Origin: Achromobacter pulmonis
GTDB lineage: Bacteria > Pseudomonadota > Gammaproteobacteria > Burkholderiales > Burkholderiaceae_B
Length of the DNA stretch: 64,000 bases
Direction of reading: 5' to 3'
Assembly (NCBI RefSeq): GCF_902859765.1
Contig: NZ_CADIJV010000002.1
Location: 62,001-126,000 of the forward strand
The first letter of the stretch is position 1, and every line of letters begins with the position of its first letter. Shown piece by piece: positions 52,489-63,163 of the stretch. Below the pieces are notes generated by a model. The model did not search any database. It saw only the letters and a program-made list of their open reading frames with translations, and was not told the origin of the DNA. A program made the position numbers and the translations under genes.

Positions 52489-53475
52489 ATGAAACTGACC
52501 AAAACCGCAATTGCCGTGGCGTTGCTGAGCGGCGCCTCGCTGATCGCGGGCGCCGCCTCGGCGCAGCAGGCCGACTACCCCAACAAGCCCGTGCGCCTGA
52601 TCGTGCCGTTCGCGCCCGGCGGCACCGCCGACATCATCGGCCGCGTGTTCGCCGCGCAGCTGGGCACCGAACTGGGCGCCACCGTGGTGGTCGAGAACAA
52701 GGCCGGCGCGGGCGGCTCGATCGGCACGCGCTTCGTGGCCGATTCGGCGCCGGACGGCTACGTGCTGCTGCTGGCCTCGTCCAGCACCCACGGCACCAAC
52801 CCGGCGGTCTACAAGACCCTGACCTACGACGCGGTGCGCGACTTCACCGCCATCACGCAGTTGGTGACGGTGCCGGGCGTGCTCAGCGTCACCAAGGACT
52901 TCCCCGCCACCGATCTGAACGGCCTGATCGCCGCCGCCAAGGCCGATCCGGACAAATACACCTACGCCTCGTCGGGCGCGGGCGGCCTGGGCAACCTGGC
53001 AATGGAACTGATGAAGTCGATGACCGGCGCCAAACTCATGCACATCGCCTATCGCGGCGCGGGGCCGGCCTTCACCGACGTCATCAGCGGCCAGGTGTCG
53101 ATGATCTGGGAACCGGTGCCGGCCTCGCTGCCGTATATCAAAAGCGGCCAGATCCGCCCCCTCGCCATTGCCGCCGACAGCCGTTCACCGGAACTGCCGG
53201 ACACGCCGACCTTCAAGGAAGCCGGCCTGCCGCGCTACGAAGCCAACGCCTGGAACGGCCTGTTGGCGCCCAAGGGCCTGCCGGCCGACGTCACGCAGAA
53301 GCTGCATGATGCCTCGGTCAAGGCGCTCAACAACCCCGAGGTCAAGGCCAAGCTTGCCAGCCTCGGCGGCACGGTGGTGGCGGGCACCTCGGAGGCGTTC
53401 CAGAACGTGATCGCCAGCGACGTCAAGAAGTGGAAGAACGTGGCGGCCGACGCCAAGATCCAGCTGGACCAGTAA
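52489..53475 (+). CDS. Bug-family tripartite tricarboxylate transporter receptor
   Basis: Encodes 328 residues. A Sec signal peptide (about 1-25, ending GAASAQQAD) is followed by the Bug fold: YPNKPVRLIVPFAPGGTADI, VENKAGAGGSIGTRFVADSA, NPAVYKTLTYDAVRDF, YRGAGPAFTDVISGQVSMIW, ELPDTPTFKEAGLPRYEANA. It lies 18 bp after the hydrolase gene, so both are one operon under the divergent LysR. No TctA/TctB genes are near. The ligand is unknown. Confidence 0.9.
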   Translation: MKLTKTAIAVALLSGASLIAGAASAQQADYPNKPVRLIVPFAPGGTADIIGRVFAAQLGTELGATVVVENKAGAGGSIGTRFVADSAPDGYVLLLASSSTHGTNPAVYKTLTYDAVRDFTAITQLVTVPGVLSVTKDFPATDLNGLIAAAKADPDKYTYASSGAGGLGNLAMELMKSMTGAKLMHIAYRGAGPAFTDVISGQVSMIWEPVPASLPYIKSGQIRPLAIAADSRSPELPDTPTFKEAGLPRYEANAWNGLLAPKGLPADVTQKLHDASVKALNNPEVKAKLASLGGTVVAGTSEAFQNVIASDVKKWKNVAADAKIQLDQ

Positions 53476-53548
53476 ACGCGCTGTCCGTCCTTTGGCTCGC
53501 GCCCTCCCCGCCGCATCACGCGCGGCCGGAAGGGCGTGGTCCCTGCGC

Positions 53549-54808
53549 TTAATTGAACCGTGTCAGGTGAATCAGCATCGTGCGATCCGGATTGGCGCGC
53601 AGCAAGTCGGTCAGGCCCTGGCCATAGTCAGGCATGATCAGGTTCTGGAATACCGTCCTGCCGCCGCCGACGCACATTTCGAAATTGGCTGTCGTGTCGC
53701 CCACCTGCAAGGTCGGAATGCCCACATGGCCGCCCATGCGTTGCGGCACGATCGCGGCAATGATAGCGCCCTGGCCGACCGAGGCCACCGAGCATTCCGT
53801 GTTCACCGTCGGCTCGAACAGCAGACCGCCGAAGCCTTCCTGATCCTGTTGGCTGAGCTTCTTCGGATCGATGACGAGGATCGCGGTGTTGAACATGCGA
53901 CCCGACAATACCTGGGCTGAGGGCGCGGTCAACTCCCCCTGCCGTTCCGCGGCGACGGAAAAACAGCCCCGGGCGGGATTGTGGGTGAGCAAGCGAACAA
54001 TCCGCTCAAGGCGGACGGGATCCTCAAGATCCTGCGCCGAAACACGCACCAGGTTATTGCAGACGACGTGGCTGCTCGACTCGTCGGCACTGACGATGGC
54101 GCGCGGGCCCAACGCGCTGCCTGGCAGCAATCCCTCCGCGATGCGGCTGCTCAACGCCGATGCCGTGGGCACGGTGAACGTCGACGTCGACGCCGCCACG
54201 CCATCACTCCGGGGAACCTGGATATCCCCTTCCGCCCGCATGTTATCCAGGGCCTGCCGGGGATCCCGCACTGGCGGCGGCACGTTCGGCGCCTCGGCCT
54301 TCAACTGGCCGATCATGTCCATCAACGCGGCGTTGGCCTGGAGCACTATCTGGTGGCGGTCGGCCATGGCGGAAACGTCGTCGCTCACTTCCTGCAGATG
54401 GCTGCGCAGCCGGGTCGCATCCTCGACGGATGGCGTATGACCATGCCGGACCAGCGCCAAGGCGTCGCGCAGGCGATCGTTGACGCGATCGAGCCGTTCG
54501 CCGTGGGCTTGTTCGTCTTCGCTCAACGCGCCCACCAGGGACAGGCATTCATAGACCAAGCGCTGCTGCCGCAGGATCTCGTCGGCTCCCTTGGCGACTG
54601 CCTCGTCATTCCTGGCACCGGACTGGAACGCCGTAGGGTACTGCGCCTCCAGGTTGGTCCGGTGTGCCTGCTTGGAGGCCGCGATGCCATCCAGCAGCTG
54701 CGCCAGCCGAACGTAATTGGTGGCGGTCTTGGCATGGTCTTCCTGCAAATCAGTCACTTCGTGCTGCAAGTAATTCGCGCCTGACCGCAAGGCTGCAATG
54801 TCGTTCAT
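53549..54808 (-). CDS. Unrecognised protein with long N-terminal coiled-coil region
   Basis: Encodes 419 residues from the ATG at 54808, which has GGAGGGG upstream. Residues about 1-165 are helical with heptad-like spacing (LQHEVTDLQEDHAKTATNYV, RLDRVNDRLRDALALVRHGH). A linker (about 165-210, Pro/Ser-rich) joins a C-terminal globular domain of about 200 residues containing LVRVSAQDLEDPVRLERIV, FNTAILVIDPKKLSQQD, VGQGAIIAAIVPQRMGGHVG and LLRANPDRTMLIHLTRF. It has no signal peptide or membrane segment. I recognise no family. The architecture would suit a secreted effector or a phage/toxin-associated protein, but nothing in the sequence proves it. It stands alone between the Bug gene and a chemotaxis receptor. 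Confidence 0.6.
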   Translation of the reverse strand: MNDIAALRSGANYLQHEVTDLQEDHAKTATNYVRLAQLLDGIAASKQAHRTNLEAQYPTAFQSGARNDEAVAKGADEILRQQRLVYECLSLVGALSEDEQAHGERLDRVNDRLRDALALVRHGHTPSVEDATRLRSHLQEVSDDVSAMADRHQIVLQANAALMDMIGQLKAEAPNVPPPVRDPRQALDNMRAEGDIQVPRSDGVAASTSTFTVPTASALSSRIAEGLLPGSALGPRAIVSADESSSHVVCNNLVRVSAQDLEDPVRLERIVRLLTHNPARGCFSVAAERQGELTAPSAQVLSGRMFNTAILVIDPKKLSQQDQEGFGGLLFEPTVNTECSVASVGQGAIIAAIVPQRMGGHVGIPTLQVGDTTANFEMCVGGGRTVFQNLIMPDYGQGLTDLLRANPDRTMLIHLTRFN

Positions 54809-54965
54809 GGAACCCCTCCGCGCATCGTTGACCACGGGCAGGAAGCTGCCCGCACCCCAGTAAGTAACGACGCAGCCGGCGCGGTTCCCTCGCCTGGCGC
54901 ATTGCGCGCGGCGCCCGGCGCATGGACGCGGATGCCGGCGCCCACGCGTGTCAGGCGTCCCTATT

Positions 54966-56591
54966 TCAGCCGCCCAGCAGCGCCGGCTCGCCCGCGTGCC
55001 CCAGCGCCGGGGCTTGCGCCTCGATCACGCGGCCGCTCTGCAGCTTGAAGATCGCCACCGCTTCGCGCAGGCGCTGCGCCTGGGCTTCCAGCGAAGCCGC
55101 CGATGCCGCCGCCTGTTCGACCAGCGCGGCATTCTGCTGCGTCACGCTGTCCATCTGCGACACCGCCTGGTTGACCTGCTGGATGCCCTGCGACTGTTCT
55201 TCGGAGGCGCTGGAGATTTCGTTGATGATGTCGGTGACGCGGCGCACCGACGCCACGATTTCCTGCATGGTGGCGCCAGCCGCTTCGACCTGGTCGGAAC
55301 CGATCGAAACCTTCTGCACCGAGTCGTCGATCAGGCCCTTGATCTCCTTGGCGGCCTGGCCGCTGCGCTGCGCCAGCGCGCGCACTTCGCTGGCCACCAC
55401 CGCGAAGCCTTTGCCCTGCTCGCCGGCGCGGGCCGCTTCCACGGCGGCATTGAGCGCCAGGATATTGGTCTGGAAGGCAATGCCGTCGATCACGCCGACG
55501 ATGTCGGCGATACGGTTGGAGCTGTCGGCGATGGCGCGCATGGTGCCGACCACATCGCCCACCGCCTGGCCGCCACGGGTGGCCACATCGGAGGCCGCCG
55601 TCGCCAATTGCGAGGCGCTGCGCGAACTGTCGGCATTGTTTTTCACGGTGGACGACAGCTCGTCCATGCTGGCGGCGGTTTCCTCCAGCGAAGCGGCCTG
55701 CTGCTCCGTGCGCGAAGACAGATCGATGTTGCCGGCCGCGATCTCGCGCGAGCCGGTGTGGATCTCTTCGACGCCCTGGCGCACGGCGGCCACGGTGCGC
55801 GCCAGGCTGTCCTGCATGCGCTTGACCGCCGCGTACAGTACGCCGATCTCATTGTTGCCGCGCTGCTCGATGCGGTTGGTCAGGTCGCCGCCGGCGATGC
55901 GGTCGAACAGGCGGCCGGCCTCGTGCAACGGCCGGAACACCGAGCGGGCAAACACCACGTACAGGCCCACCACCAGCACCGCGACCACGCCCATCAGGCC
56001 GACCAGGAAGGCAATGGCGCCGTTGATTCGGGTATTGGCGTCGTGCGCGACGCGCTGGCCGACCTGATCGGCGTAATCGACGTACTTCTGGATCGCCTGG
56101 GTGAAGGCAATCCCCAGCGGCGTGACCTTCTCCAGGTTCAGGCGGCTGGCATCCTGGGCCTTGCCGGCCCGGATCGCGGCGATCATCGGCACGATGGCAT
56201 CGCGCTGGTAGACCTCATAGGCCGCCAACGCCTCATCGAACAAAGGCTTGCCGACCGCCGACTGCTCGGGATTCTGGCGCGCGGTCTGGATCAGGTCGGC
56301 GGCCTTCTTGGTGTATCCGTCCAGCCGCTGCATGCTGGCCAGGTTGGCGATGCTCTTGCCTTCCAGCAAGGTGGTCTGGGCGGCCAGCAGCACCAGACGC
56401 GCGCGCAGCAATTCGGCGCCGGCCGCGTCCACGGCGTTGGCGCGCACCAGGTTGGTGTCCAGCATCACCTCGATGGAACTGCGGTTGGAAGTCAATTGTT
56501 GGTACACGGCAATACCAGTGACCAGGAAAAGGACGAAGAAAATACAGAGCGCGGTCGTCAGGACGGCGCGGATACTCAGATTCTTGAACAT
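54966..56591 (-). CDS. Methyl-accepting chemotaxis protein (Tsr/Tar type)
   Basis: Encodes 541 residues: TM1 at about 7-29, a four-helix-bundle periplasmic sensor (about 35-190), TM2 (about 192-215), HAMP ([20 protein letters not shown] region) and a full cytoplasmic signalling domain with the hairpin tip [20 protein letters not shown] and [20 protein letters not shown]. No NWETF-type pentapeptide ends the protein (it ends [11 protein letters not shown]), so methylation would depend on other receptors. The ligand is unknown, as the bundle is the generic Tar type. CCCCTCC-rich sequence lies just before the start. Confidence 0.9.
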   Translation of the reverse strand: MFKNLSIRAVLTTALCIFFVLFLVTGIAVYQQLTSNRSSIEVMLDTNLVRANAVDAAGAELLRARLVLLAAQTTLLEGKSIANLASMQRLDGYTKKAADLIQTARQNPEQSAVGKPLFDEALAAYEVYQRDAIVPMIAAIRAGKAQDASRLNLEKVTPLGIAFTQAIQKYVDYADQVGQRVAHDANTRINGAIAFLVGLMGVVAVLVVGLYVVFARSVFRPLHEAGRLFDRIAGGDLTNRIEQRGNNEIGVLYAAVKRMQDSLARTVAAVRQGVEEIHTGSREIAAGNIDLSSRTEQQAASLEETAASMDELSSTVKNNADSSRSASQLATAASDVATRGGQAVGDVVGTMRAIADSSNRIADIVGVIDGIAFQTNILALNAAVEAARAGEQGKGFAVVASEVRALAQRSGQAAKEIKGLIDDSVQKVSIGSDQVEAAGATMQEIVASVRRVTDIINEISSASEEQSQGIQQVNQAVSQMDSVTQQNAALVEQAAASAASLEAQAQRLREAVAIFKLQSGRVIEAQAPALGHAGEPALLGG

Positions 56592-56742
56592 GGGGAGGGG
56601 GAGCGACTCGGGGTTTGCGGAGGGCAGCCGTGGGCGACTGTCGAGGTGTTTACGGCTTCTTGCAATGAAAAGTTAAATATGTCATTGGGTTACACCCCGC
56701 TTCCCGCGCGCGATACGCACACGCTTGCGAACCCAGGAGACG

Positions 56743-56776
56743 AAAAAAAACCCCGTTGGTGCCCAACGGGGTTTTT
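56743..56776. terminator. Bidirectional rho-independent terminator
   Basis: CCCCGTTGG (56751-56759), TGC, CCAACGGGG (56763-56771) form a perfect 9-bp stem flanked by A8 (56743-56750) and GTTTTT. On the minus strand, purL transcription meets the stem then a run of eight T, a textbook terminator; on the plus strand the T-run is five. Confidence 0.9.
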
Positions 56777-56828
56777 CGCATCTTGCAGCAGGCGCCAGGC
56801 GCGCCGCCGCATGGCCTGCGCATCGTCT

Positions 56829-59800
56829 TTATTTCAGCCAGACACGCGCATTGCGGAAGATGCGCATCCACGGGCTGAACTGGCCGCCGCTGTCGGCGTT
56901 GCCCCACTTCTCGGGCGCCCACGACATCATGACGTTGCGGGTCACCCGTTCCGGGTGCGGCATCATCACGGTGAAGCGGCCGTCGGCGGTGGTGACGGAG
57001 GTCAGGCCGCCCGGGCTGCCGTTCGGGTTGAACGGATAGGCCTCGGTGGCGTTGCCACGGTTGTCGATATAGCGCGCCGCCGCCAGCACGCGGCCGGCAT
57101 CGCCCTGCTGCGAGAAGTCGGCATAGCCTTCGCCGTGCGCCACCGCGACCGGAATGCGCGCGCCTTCCATGCCGGCAAAGAAGATCGACGGCGACTTGGC
57201 CAGCTCGACCATCGACAGGCGCGCCTCGTACTTCTCCGACAGGTTGCGGGTGAAGCGCGGCCAGTGCTCGGCGCCCGGGATCATCGGGGCCAGCGCGGCC
57301 ATCATCTGGCAGCCGTTGCACACGCCCAGCGCGAAGGTGTCGGGACGGGCGAAGTACGCCGCGAACTGATCCGACAGCTTGCTGTTGAAGCGGATGGTGC
57401 GGGCCCAGCCCTCGCCGGCGCCCAGCACGTCGCCGTAGCTGAAGCCGCCCACGGCCACCAGGCCCTGCACCTGCGCCAGGTCCACACGGCCCGACAGCAG
57501 GTCGGTCATGTGCACGTCGACCGCGTCGAAGCCGGCGGTGTCGAAGGCCCAGCCCATTTCCACCTGGCTGTTGCAGCCCTGCTCGCGCAGGATCGCCACG
57601 CGCGGGCGCTTGCCGCTATTGATGAACGGCGCGGCCACGTCTTCCTGCGGATCGAAGGCCACGTTCGGGCTCATGCCCGGGTCCTGCGTGTCGTTCCAGA
57701 CGTCCAGCTCGGCCTGGGCGCAGGCGGGGTTGTCGCGGCGCGCCATGATGCGGTAGGACACCTCGCTCCAGGCGCGGCCAAGCTCGGCGCGCGGCTGGCC
57801 CCAGACCTTCTTGCCGTCGCGGTAGAACTCGACCTCGTCGGCGCCGTTCAGGCCGCCGATGACGTGCGAGTGGGCCGACAGGCCGGCGCCGCGCAGCACC
57901 TGCATGACGGCGTCGCGCTGGGCGGCCGGCACCTGGATGACGGCGCCGGCTTCCTCGGCGAACAGCGCCTTGAGCGTCAGTTCGTCGCGCTGCACCGCCA
58001 CCTGTTCGGGGCGGATCTTGTAGTCGCCCCAATCGGCCGATTGCGGGTCGAAGGTCAGCATGTCGAGGTTGACCGAAATGCCAGTGCGGCCGGCGAAGGC
58101 CATTTCGACCAGGGTGGCGAACAGGCCGCCGTCGGAGCGGTCATGGTAGGCCAGAATGGTGCCGGCCTCGGCCAGGGTGCGGATGGTGACGAAGAACGCG
58201 CGCAGCGCTTCCGGCGAATCGATGTCCGGCACGGTCTCGCCGACCTGGTTGTAGGTCTGCGCCAGGATCGAGCCGCCCATGCGGTGCAGACCACGGCCCA
58301 GGTCGATCAGGATCAGCACGCTGTCGCCGGCGTCGGTGCGCAACTGCGGCGTGAGGCTGGCGCGCACGTCGCCGACCGGCGCGAAGGCCGTGACGATCAG
58401 CGACACCGGCGCCACCACCTGGCGCTGCTCGCCGTCCTGTTCCCAGGAGGTCTTCATGGACAGCGAATCCTTGCCCACCGGGATCGACAGGCCGGCGGCC
58501 TGGCACAGCTCGCTGACGGCCGACACGGTGTCGTACAGCGCCGCGTCCTGGCCGTCCACGCCGCAGGCGGCCATCCAGTTGGCCGACAGCTTGATGTCTT
58601 CCAGGCGCGCCACGTCGGCGGCGGCCAGGTTGGTCAGGGCCTCGGCCACGGCCATGCGGCCGGAGGCCGGCGCGTTCAGCATGGCGATGGGGGTGCGCTC
58701 GCCCATGGCCATGGCTTCGCCGCGGAAGCCCTGGTAGTCGGCCAGGGTGACGGCGCAGTCGGCCACCGGCACCTGCCACGGGCCGACCATCTGGTCGCGG
58801 CTGGAGAGGCCGCCGACGGTGCGGTCGCCGATGGTGATGAGGAACGACTTGTTGGCCACGGTGGGGTGGCGCAGCACGCGGTAGGCGGCTTCCGTCAGGT
58901 CGATGCCGGCCAGGTCGAGCGGCTCGGACACGCCGGGCAGGCGGCGCACGTCGCGCGTCATGCGCGGCGGCTTGCCCAGGATGACGTCGATCGGCACGTC
59001 GACCGGACGCACTTCGGCCTCGCCTTGCGGACGGATCGTGTCCAGGCCGGGCAGCCCCTCGCCGTCGACCACGCGCAGTTGGCGTTCTTCGGTGGCCACG
59101 CCCACCACCGCGTAGGGGCAGCGTTCGCGGCGGGCGATGGCGTCGAAGCGTTCCAGGTCCTTGGGCAGGATCGACAGGACGTAACGTTCCTGCGATTCAT
59201 TGCTCCAGATCTCGGCGGGCGACAGGCCGGATTCTTCCAGCGGCACGCGCTTCAGATCGAAGATAGCGCCGCGGCCGGCGTCGTTGACCAGTTCCGGGAA
59301 AGCATTGGACAGGCCGCCCGCGCCGACGTCGTGGATGGCGATGATGGGGTTGTTCTCGGCCTGCTGCCAGCAGCGATCGATCACTTCCTGGGCGCGGCGC
59401 TCCAGTTCGGGGTTGCCGCGCTGGACCGAATCGAAATCCAGTTCAGCCGAGTTGCTGCCCATGCTGATGCTGGAGGCCGCGCCGCCGCCCATGCCGATGC
59501 GGAAGCCCGGGCCGCCCAGCTGGATCAGCAGCGCGCCGGGGGGAATCACGTCCTTGTGGGTCAGGCCGGCGTCGATGCTGCCCAGGCCGCCCGCGATCAT
59601 GATGGGCTTGTGGTAGCCCCAGCGCGTGCCGCCGGCGGTCTGCTCGAACGAGCGGAAATAGCCCAGCAGGTTGGGACGGCCGAATTCGTTGTTGAAGGCG
59701 GCGCCGCCGATGGGACCGTCGATCATGATGGACAGCGGCGAGGCGATGCGGTCGGGCAGGCCGTGGTGGTCGGCTTCCCAGGGCTGCGTGGCGTCGTCAA

Positions 59801-60878
59801 AGCGCAGGTGCGAGACGGTGAAGCCGGTCAGGCCGGCCTTGGGTTTGGAGCCGCGGCCGGTGGCGCCTTCGTCGCGGATTTCGCCGCCGGCGCCGGTCGA
59901 GGCGCCAGGGAACGGCGCGATCGCGGTCGGGTGGTTGTGCGTCTCGACCTTCATCAGAGTGTGCACGGTGGTGTCGCGGCGGATGTACTTGGCGCCCTCG
60001 ACCCCTTCGCCCGTGACGCCCGGCACGCCGGCCTGGAAGCGCTGCGCCGGGCCGCCGGCCATGATGGCGGCGTTGTCCGAGTAGGCGACCACGGTGCCTT
60101 CGGGCTGGGCCTTGTGGGTGGCGCGGATCATGCCGAACAGCGTGTTGGGCTGCTCCTGGCCGTCGATCACCCACTGGGCGTTGAAGATCTTGTGGCGGCA
60201 GTGTTCGCTGTTGGCCTGCGCGAACATCATCAGTTCGACGTCGGTGGGATCGCGGCCCAGGTCGCTGAACGACTGGGCCAGGTATTCGATCTCGTCATCG
60301 GACAGGGCCAGGCCCAGGCTGGCGTTGGCCTCGACCAGCGCGGCGGCGCCGCGCGCCTGCACGTCGACGGTGCGCATCGGCTTGCCGGCCAGCGGCTGGA
60401 ACAGCGCCTGGCCGTCGAAACTGGCGTCGACCACGGTTTCGGTCATGCGGTCGTGCAGGCAGTCGGCCGCGCGCGCCAGCATGTCGGCGTCGAACGACTT
60501 GGCGCCGAGCAGGCCGCGTTCGGGGGTGATGACGTAGCGCACGCCGCGTTCGATGCGGTGCACGGCCGACAGGCCACAGTTGTGGGCGATGTCGGTGGCC
60601 TTGCTGGCCCACGGCGAGATCGTGCCCAGGCGCGGGATCACCAGCAGCGCCAGGCTCTTGGCCGGCGCCTCGCCGCTGGCGGGGGTGCCGTAGTCCAGCA
60701 GTTGGCTCAGTTGCTGCTGCTGTTCGGCCGTCAGGGCGGCGTCGGTGCTGACGAAGTGCTCGTAGCGGGCGGAAATGTCGGCCACCGGCAGGCCGGCTTC
60801 CTTCAGTTGCGCCAGCAGGCGGTCACGACGAAAGGAGGACAGGACGGAGGAACCAGGCAGATGCTGAACAAGGGACAC
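56829..60878 (-). CDS. purL: Phosphoribosylformylglycinamidine synthase
   Basis: Encodes 1,349 residues, the large single-chain proteobacterial form, from a GTG at 60878 (then [20 protein letters not shown]); a TTG at 60908 would add ten residues with no better context. It converts FGAR, glutamine and ATP to FGAM in purine synthesis. An N-terminal PurS-like and linker part is followed by two AIRS-type ATP domains ([60 protein letters not shown]) and a C-terminal glutaminase with nucleophile Cys1187 ([13 protein letters not shown]) and [10 protein letters not shown] His/Glu. All domains are complete. A terminator follows downstream. Confidence 0.96.
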   Translation of the reverse strand: MSLVQHLPGSSVLSSFRRDRLLAQLKEAGLPVADISARYEHFVSTDAALTAEQQQQLSQLLDYGTPASGEAPAKSLALLVIPRLGTISPWASKATDIAHNCGLSAVHRIERGVRYVITPERGLLGAKSFDADMLARAADCLHDRMTETVVDASFDGQALFQPLAGKPMRTVDVQARGAAALVEANASLGLALSDDEIEYLAQSFSDLGRDPTDVELMMFAQANSEHCRHKIFNAQWVIDGQEQPNTLFGMIRATHKAQPEGTVVAYSDNAAIMAGGPAQRFQAGVPGVTGEGVEGAKYIRRDTTVHTLMKVETHNHPTAIAPFPGASTGAGGEIRDEGATGRGSKPKAGLTGFTVSHLRFDDATQPWEADHHGLPDRIASPLSIMIDGPIGGAAFNNEFGRPNLLGYFRSFEQTAGGTRWGYHKPIMIAGGLGSIDAGLTHKDVIPPGALLIQLGGPGFRIGMGGGAASSISMGSNSAELDFDSVQRGNPELERRAQEVIDRCWQQAENNPIIAIHDVGAGGLSNAFPELVNDAGRGAIFDLKRVPLEESGLSPAEIWSNESQERYVLSILPKDLERFDAIARRERCPYAVVGVATEERQLRVVDGEGLPGLDTIRPQGEAEVRPVDVPIDVILGKPPRMTRDVRRLPGVSEPLDLAGIDLTEAAYRVLRHPTVANKSFLITIGDRTVGGLSSRDQMVGPWQVPVADCAVTLADYQGFRGEAMAMGERTPIAMLNAPASGRMAVAEALTNLAAADVARLEDIKLSANWMAACGVDGQDAALYDTVSAVSELCQAAGLSIPVGKDSLSMKTSWEQDGEQRQVVAPVSLIVTAFAPVGDVRASLTPQLRTDAGDSVLILIDLGRGLHRMGGSILAQTYNQVGETVPDIDSPEALRAFFVTIRTLAEAGTILAYHDRSDGGLFATLVEMAFAGRTGISVNLDMLTFDPQSADWGDYKIRPEQVAVQRDELTLKALFAEEAGAVIQVPAAQRDAVMQVLRGAGLSAHSHVIGGLNGADEVEFYRDGKKVWGQPRAELGRAWSEVSYRIMARRDNPACAQAELDVWNDTQDPGMSPNVAFDPQEDVAAPFINSGKRPRVAILREQGCNSQVEMGWAFDTAGFDAVDVHMTDLLSGRVDLAQVQGLVAVGGFSYGDVLGAGEGWARTIRFNSKLSDQFAAYFARPDTFALGVCNGCQMMAALAPMIPGAEHWPRFTRNLSEKYEARLSMVELAKSPSIFFAGMEGARIPVAVAHGEGYADFSQQGDAGRVLAAARYIDNRGNATEAYPFNPNGSPGGLTSVTTADGRFTVMMPHPERVTRNVMMSWAPEKWGNADSGGQFSPWMRIFRNARVWLK

Positions 60879-61242
60879 GATGCGGGCGCCGTATAAGGAG
60901 GGGAGCAAAAGCGGGATTTTACCTGTTTAAGGGGTTTTCCCGGAGCGTGGCGTGCCGTGGCCCCGCTGCGGCACGATTTCGTCCGGCTTCGGCTGTTGTT
61001 ACAAAAGAATTCCGCGACGCAAGGCCCCGCCTGCTGCGAAGCAATATGACGTCCAACCCCAGCCAGCCTCTCGGTTTATCGCGCGTCGGCCGGCTGTTCG
61101 CGCACGCCCGCTATTGCGATGCACCATGTTGCGGCCATACCGCAGCGCGGGAAAACACGAACACCCCTGCCCTCGCCCCGACGGTAGGATGCAGCGACCC
61201 CATACCTGAAAAGCGCCCCCGCCGCGCTGGCCGTTGCCTCAC
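60879..61242. other. Divergent region between purL and the TRAP operon
   Basis: This 364-bp gap carries promoters for both directions. Near purL there is an AT-rich ATTTTACCTGTTTAAGG; near the middle, GTTGTTACAAAAGAATTCC. No palindrome matching a PurR box, no riboswitch-like structure and no convincing small gene were seen. A short plus-strand frame from 61243 upstream was judged a leader without function. Confidence 0.5.
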
Positions 61243-61794
61243 ATGTCACGCCCCGAAGCCCCCGCCGAGCCCGTCGAACCGATCATCCCCGCCGAAACAG
61301 ACCCCGCCGTGAAAGTGCCGCTGGCCATCGAAGACTGGCTGGCCGTAATCCTGTTGGCGACGCTGGCCATCATCACCTTCCTGAACGTGCTGGTGCGCTA
61401 CTTCACCGATCAGTCGTTCGCCTGGACCGAGGAAATTTCGGTGTTCCTGCTGATCGTGCTGACCATGGCCGGCGGCAGCGTGGCGTTTGTGCGCAACCAT
61501 CACATCCGCATCGAGATCCTGGCCGACAATGGCTCGCCGCGGCGCCAGCGCATCCTGGCGCTGATCGCCAACGTCTTCGTGCTGGCGTTCTTCGTGCTGC
61601 TGACGGTGCTGTCGGTCAAGCTGGTTTCCGACGAATTCATCTACGAAGAGACCTCTCCCGCCATCGGCGTGCCGACCTGGTGGTATTCGATCTGGCTGCC
61701 GGTCATGGCCGCCGCCATCTCGCTGCGCACGCTGGGAACGCTGCGGCGCCTGTGGCGGGCGCCACAGGCCCGGACCGACCGGGGCCGGGCATGA
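61243..61794 (+). CDS. TRAP transporter small permease (DctQ)
   Basis: Encodes 183 residues from the ATG at 61243 (MSRPEAPAEP). Four membrane segments follow a short acidic leader: about 30-50, 65-85, 100-125 and 140-160. The DctQ signature is clear (FLNVLVRYFTDQSFAWTEEI, SVFLLIVLTMAGGSVAFVRN, HHIRIE). It joins the large subunit in secondary, Na+-driven uptake with a periplasmic receptor. Its stop overlaps the DctM start (ATGA). Confidence 0.9.
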   Translation: MSRPEAPAEPVEPIIPAETDPAVKVPLAIEDWLAVILLATLAIITFLNVLVRYFTDQSFAWTEEISVFLLIVLTMAGGSVAFVRNHHIRIEILADNGSPRRQRILALIANVFVLAFFVLLTVLSVKLVSDEFIYEETSPAIGVPTWWYSIWLPVMAAAISLRTLGTLRRLWRAPQARTDRGRA

Positions 61795-63089
61795 TCGCCG
61801 GTATCCTGTTCGCCGTGTTCGTCGCGCTGATGCTGATCGGCGTGCCGGTCGGCGTGGCGCTGGGCATCGGCGGCACCGTGGCCATCGTGCTGTCCAACCT
61901 GGACACGCCCTGGTATGGGCTGCTGGCCGTGCCGCAGAACTTCTACGCCGGCCTGGCCAAATACCCGCTGCTGGCGATTCCCATGTTCGTGCTGGTGGGT
62001 TCCATTTTCGACCGCTCCGGCGTGGCCAAGCGGCTGGTGGACTTCGCCATCGCCATCGTCGGCCGCGGCCCGGGCATGCTGCCGCTGGTGTCGATCGCGG
62101 TGGCCATGTTCCTGGGCGGCATCTCGGGCTCGGGACCGGCCTGCGCGGCGGCGGTCGGCGCGGTAATGATCACGGCAATGTCGCGCGCCGGCTACCCCGG
62201 CGCCTTCTCGGCCTCGGTGGTGGCCGCCGGCGCGGCCACCGACATCCTGATCCCGCCCTCGGTGGCCTTCATCATCTATTCGGTGCTGGTGCCCGAGGCC
62301 TCGGTGCCGGCCCTGTTCGCCGCCGGCATGGTGCCCGGCATCCTGGCCGGCCTGGCGCTGATCGTGCCGGCGGTGTGGCTGGCGCGCCGGCACAAGATGG
62401 GCATGCTGGAATCGCACCTGCCGCGCCCGCCCTTCTGGCAAAGCCTGCGCGAGGCCGCCTGGGGCCTGGCCGCGCCGGTGCTGATCCTGGGCGGCATGCG
62501 GCTGGGCTGGTTCACGCCCACCGAAGCGGCCGTGGTGGCCGTGTTCTACGGCCTGTTCGTGGGCATGTGCATCCACCGCACCATCAAGCTGCGCGACCTG
62601 TACGTGATCCTGCGCGAAGCCGCCGAACTGTCGGCCGTCATCATGCTGGTAGTGACGCTGGCCGGCATCTTCGCCTGGGCCTTGTCCACCCTCAGCGTGA
62701 TCGACCCGATCACCCACGCCATCGTCAATTCCGGGCTGGGCGAATGGGGCGTGCTGGCGTTGCTGGTGCTGTTGCTGATGACGGTGGGCATGTTCCTGGA
62801 CGGCATCTCGATCTTCCTGATCTTCGTGCCGCTGCTGACCCCCATCGCCAAAGCCTACGGCTGGGACCCGGTGTGGTTCGGCGTGATCCTGACGCTCAAG
62901 GTGGCGCTGGGCCAATTCACCCCGCCGCTGGCGGTCAACCTGATGGTGTCGTGCCGCATCGCGCGCGTGCCGATGGAGTCGACCGTGCGCTGGGTCGTGT
63001 GGCTGCTGGGCGCGATGTTCCTGGTGCTGGTGGCGGTGCTGGCGTTCCCGCAACTGGCGCTGTGGCTGCCGCACAAGCTCGGTTATTGA
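61791..63089 (+). CDS. TRAP transporter large permease (DctM)
   Basis: Encodes 432 residues with about 12 membrane segments; the ATG at 61791 overlaps the small permease stop. Typical motifs are FVALMLIGVPVGVALGIGGT, KYPLLAIPMFVLVGSIFDRS, GGISGSGPACAAAVGAVMIT, AGAATDILIPPSVAFIIYSV and a late LTLKVALGQFTPPLAVNLMV. It forms the translocation pore and sodium site for the operon's solute receptor. The substrate is set by the receptor, which is cut by the window edge. Confidence 0.93.
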   Translation: MIAGILFAVFVALMLIGVPVGVALGIGGTVAIVLSNLDTPWYGLLAVPQNFYAGLAKYPLLAIPMFVLVGSIFDRSGVAKRLVDFAIAIVGRGPGMLPLVSIAVAMFLGGISGSGPACAAAVGAVMITAMSRAGYPGAFSASVVAAGAATDILIPPSVAFIIYSVLVPEASVPALFAAGMVPGILAGLALIVPAVWLARRHKMGMLESHLPRPPFWQSLREAAWGLAAPVLILGGMRLGWFTPTEAAVVAVFYGLFVGMCIHRTIKLRDLYVILREAAELSAVIMLVVTLAGIFAWALSTLSVIDPITHAIVNSGLGEWGVLALLVLLLMTVGMFLDGISIFLIFVPLLTPIAKAYGWDPVWFGVILTLKVALGQFTPPLAVNLMVSCRIARVPMESTVRWVVWLLGAMFLVLVAVLAFPQLALWLPHKLGY

Positions 63090-63163
63090 GGGAGCCGGAC
63101 GACCCCGCCCGGCGTGACATTCACGACAACAACAGACAGACCCGCAAAGAGAGGAGACGCAAC

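Noticed and set aside
53480-53545. A possible terminator between the Bug gene and the coiled-coil gene.
   Set aside because: Only 6-bp CGCCCT/AGGGCG arms with a long loop and no T-run; too weak to list.
54948-60896. A 1,982-codon plus-strand open frame opposite the chemotaxis receptor and purL.
   Set aside because: It covers two clear minus-strand genes and a terminator; the product is His/Gly/Arg-rich with no fold signature.
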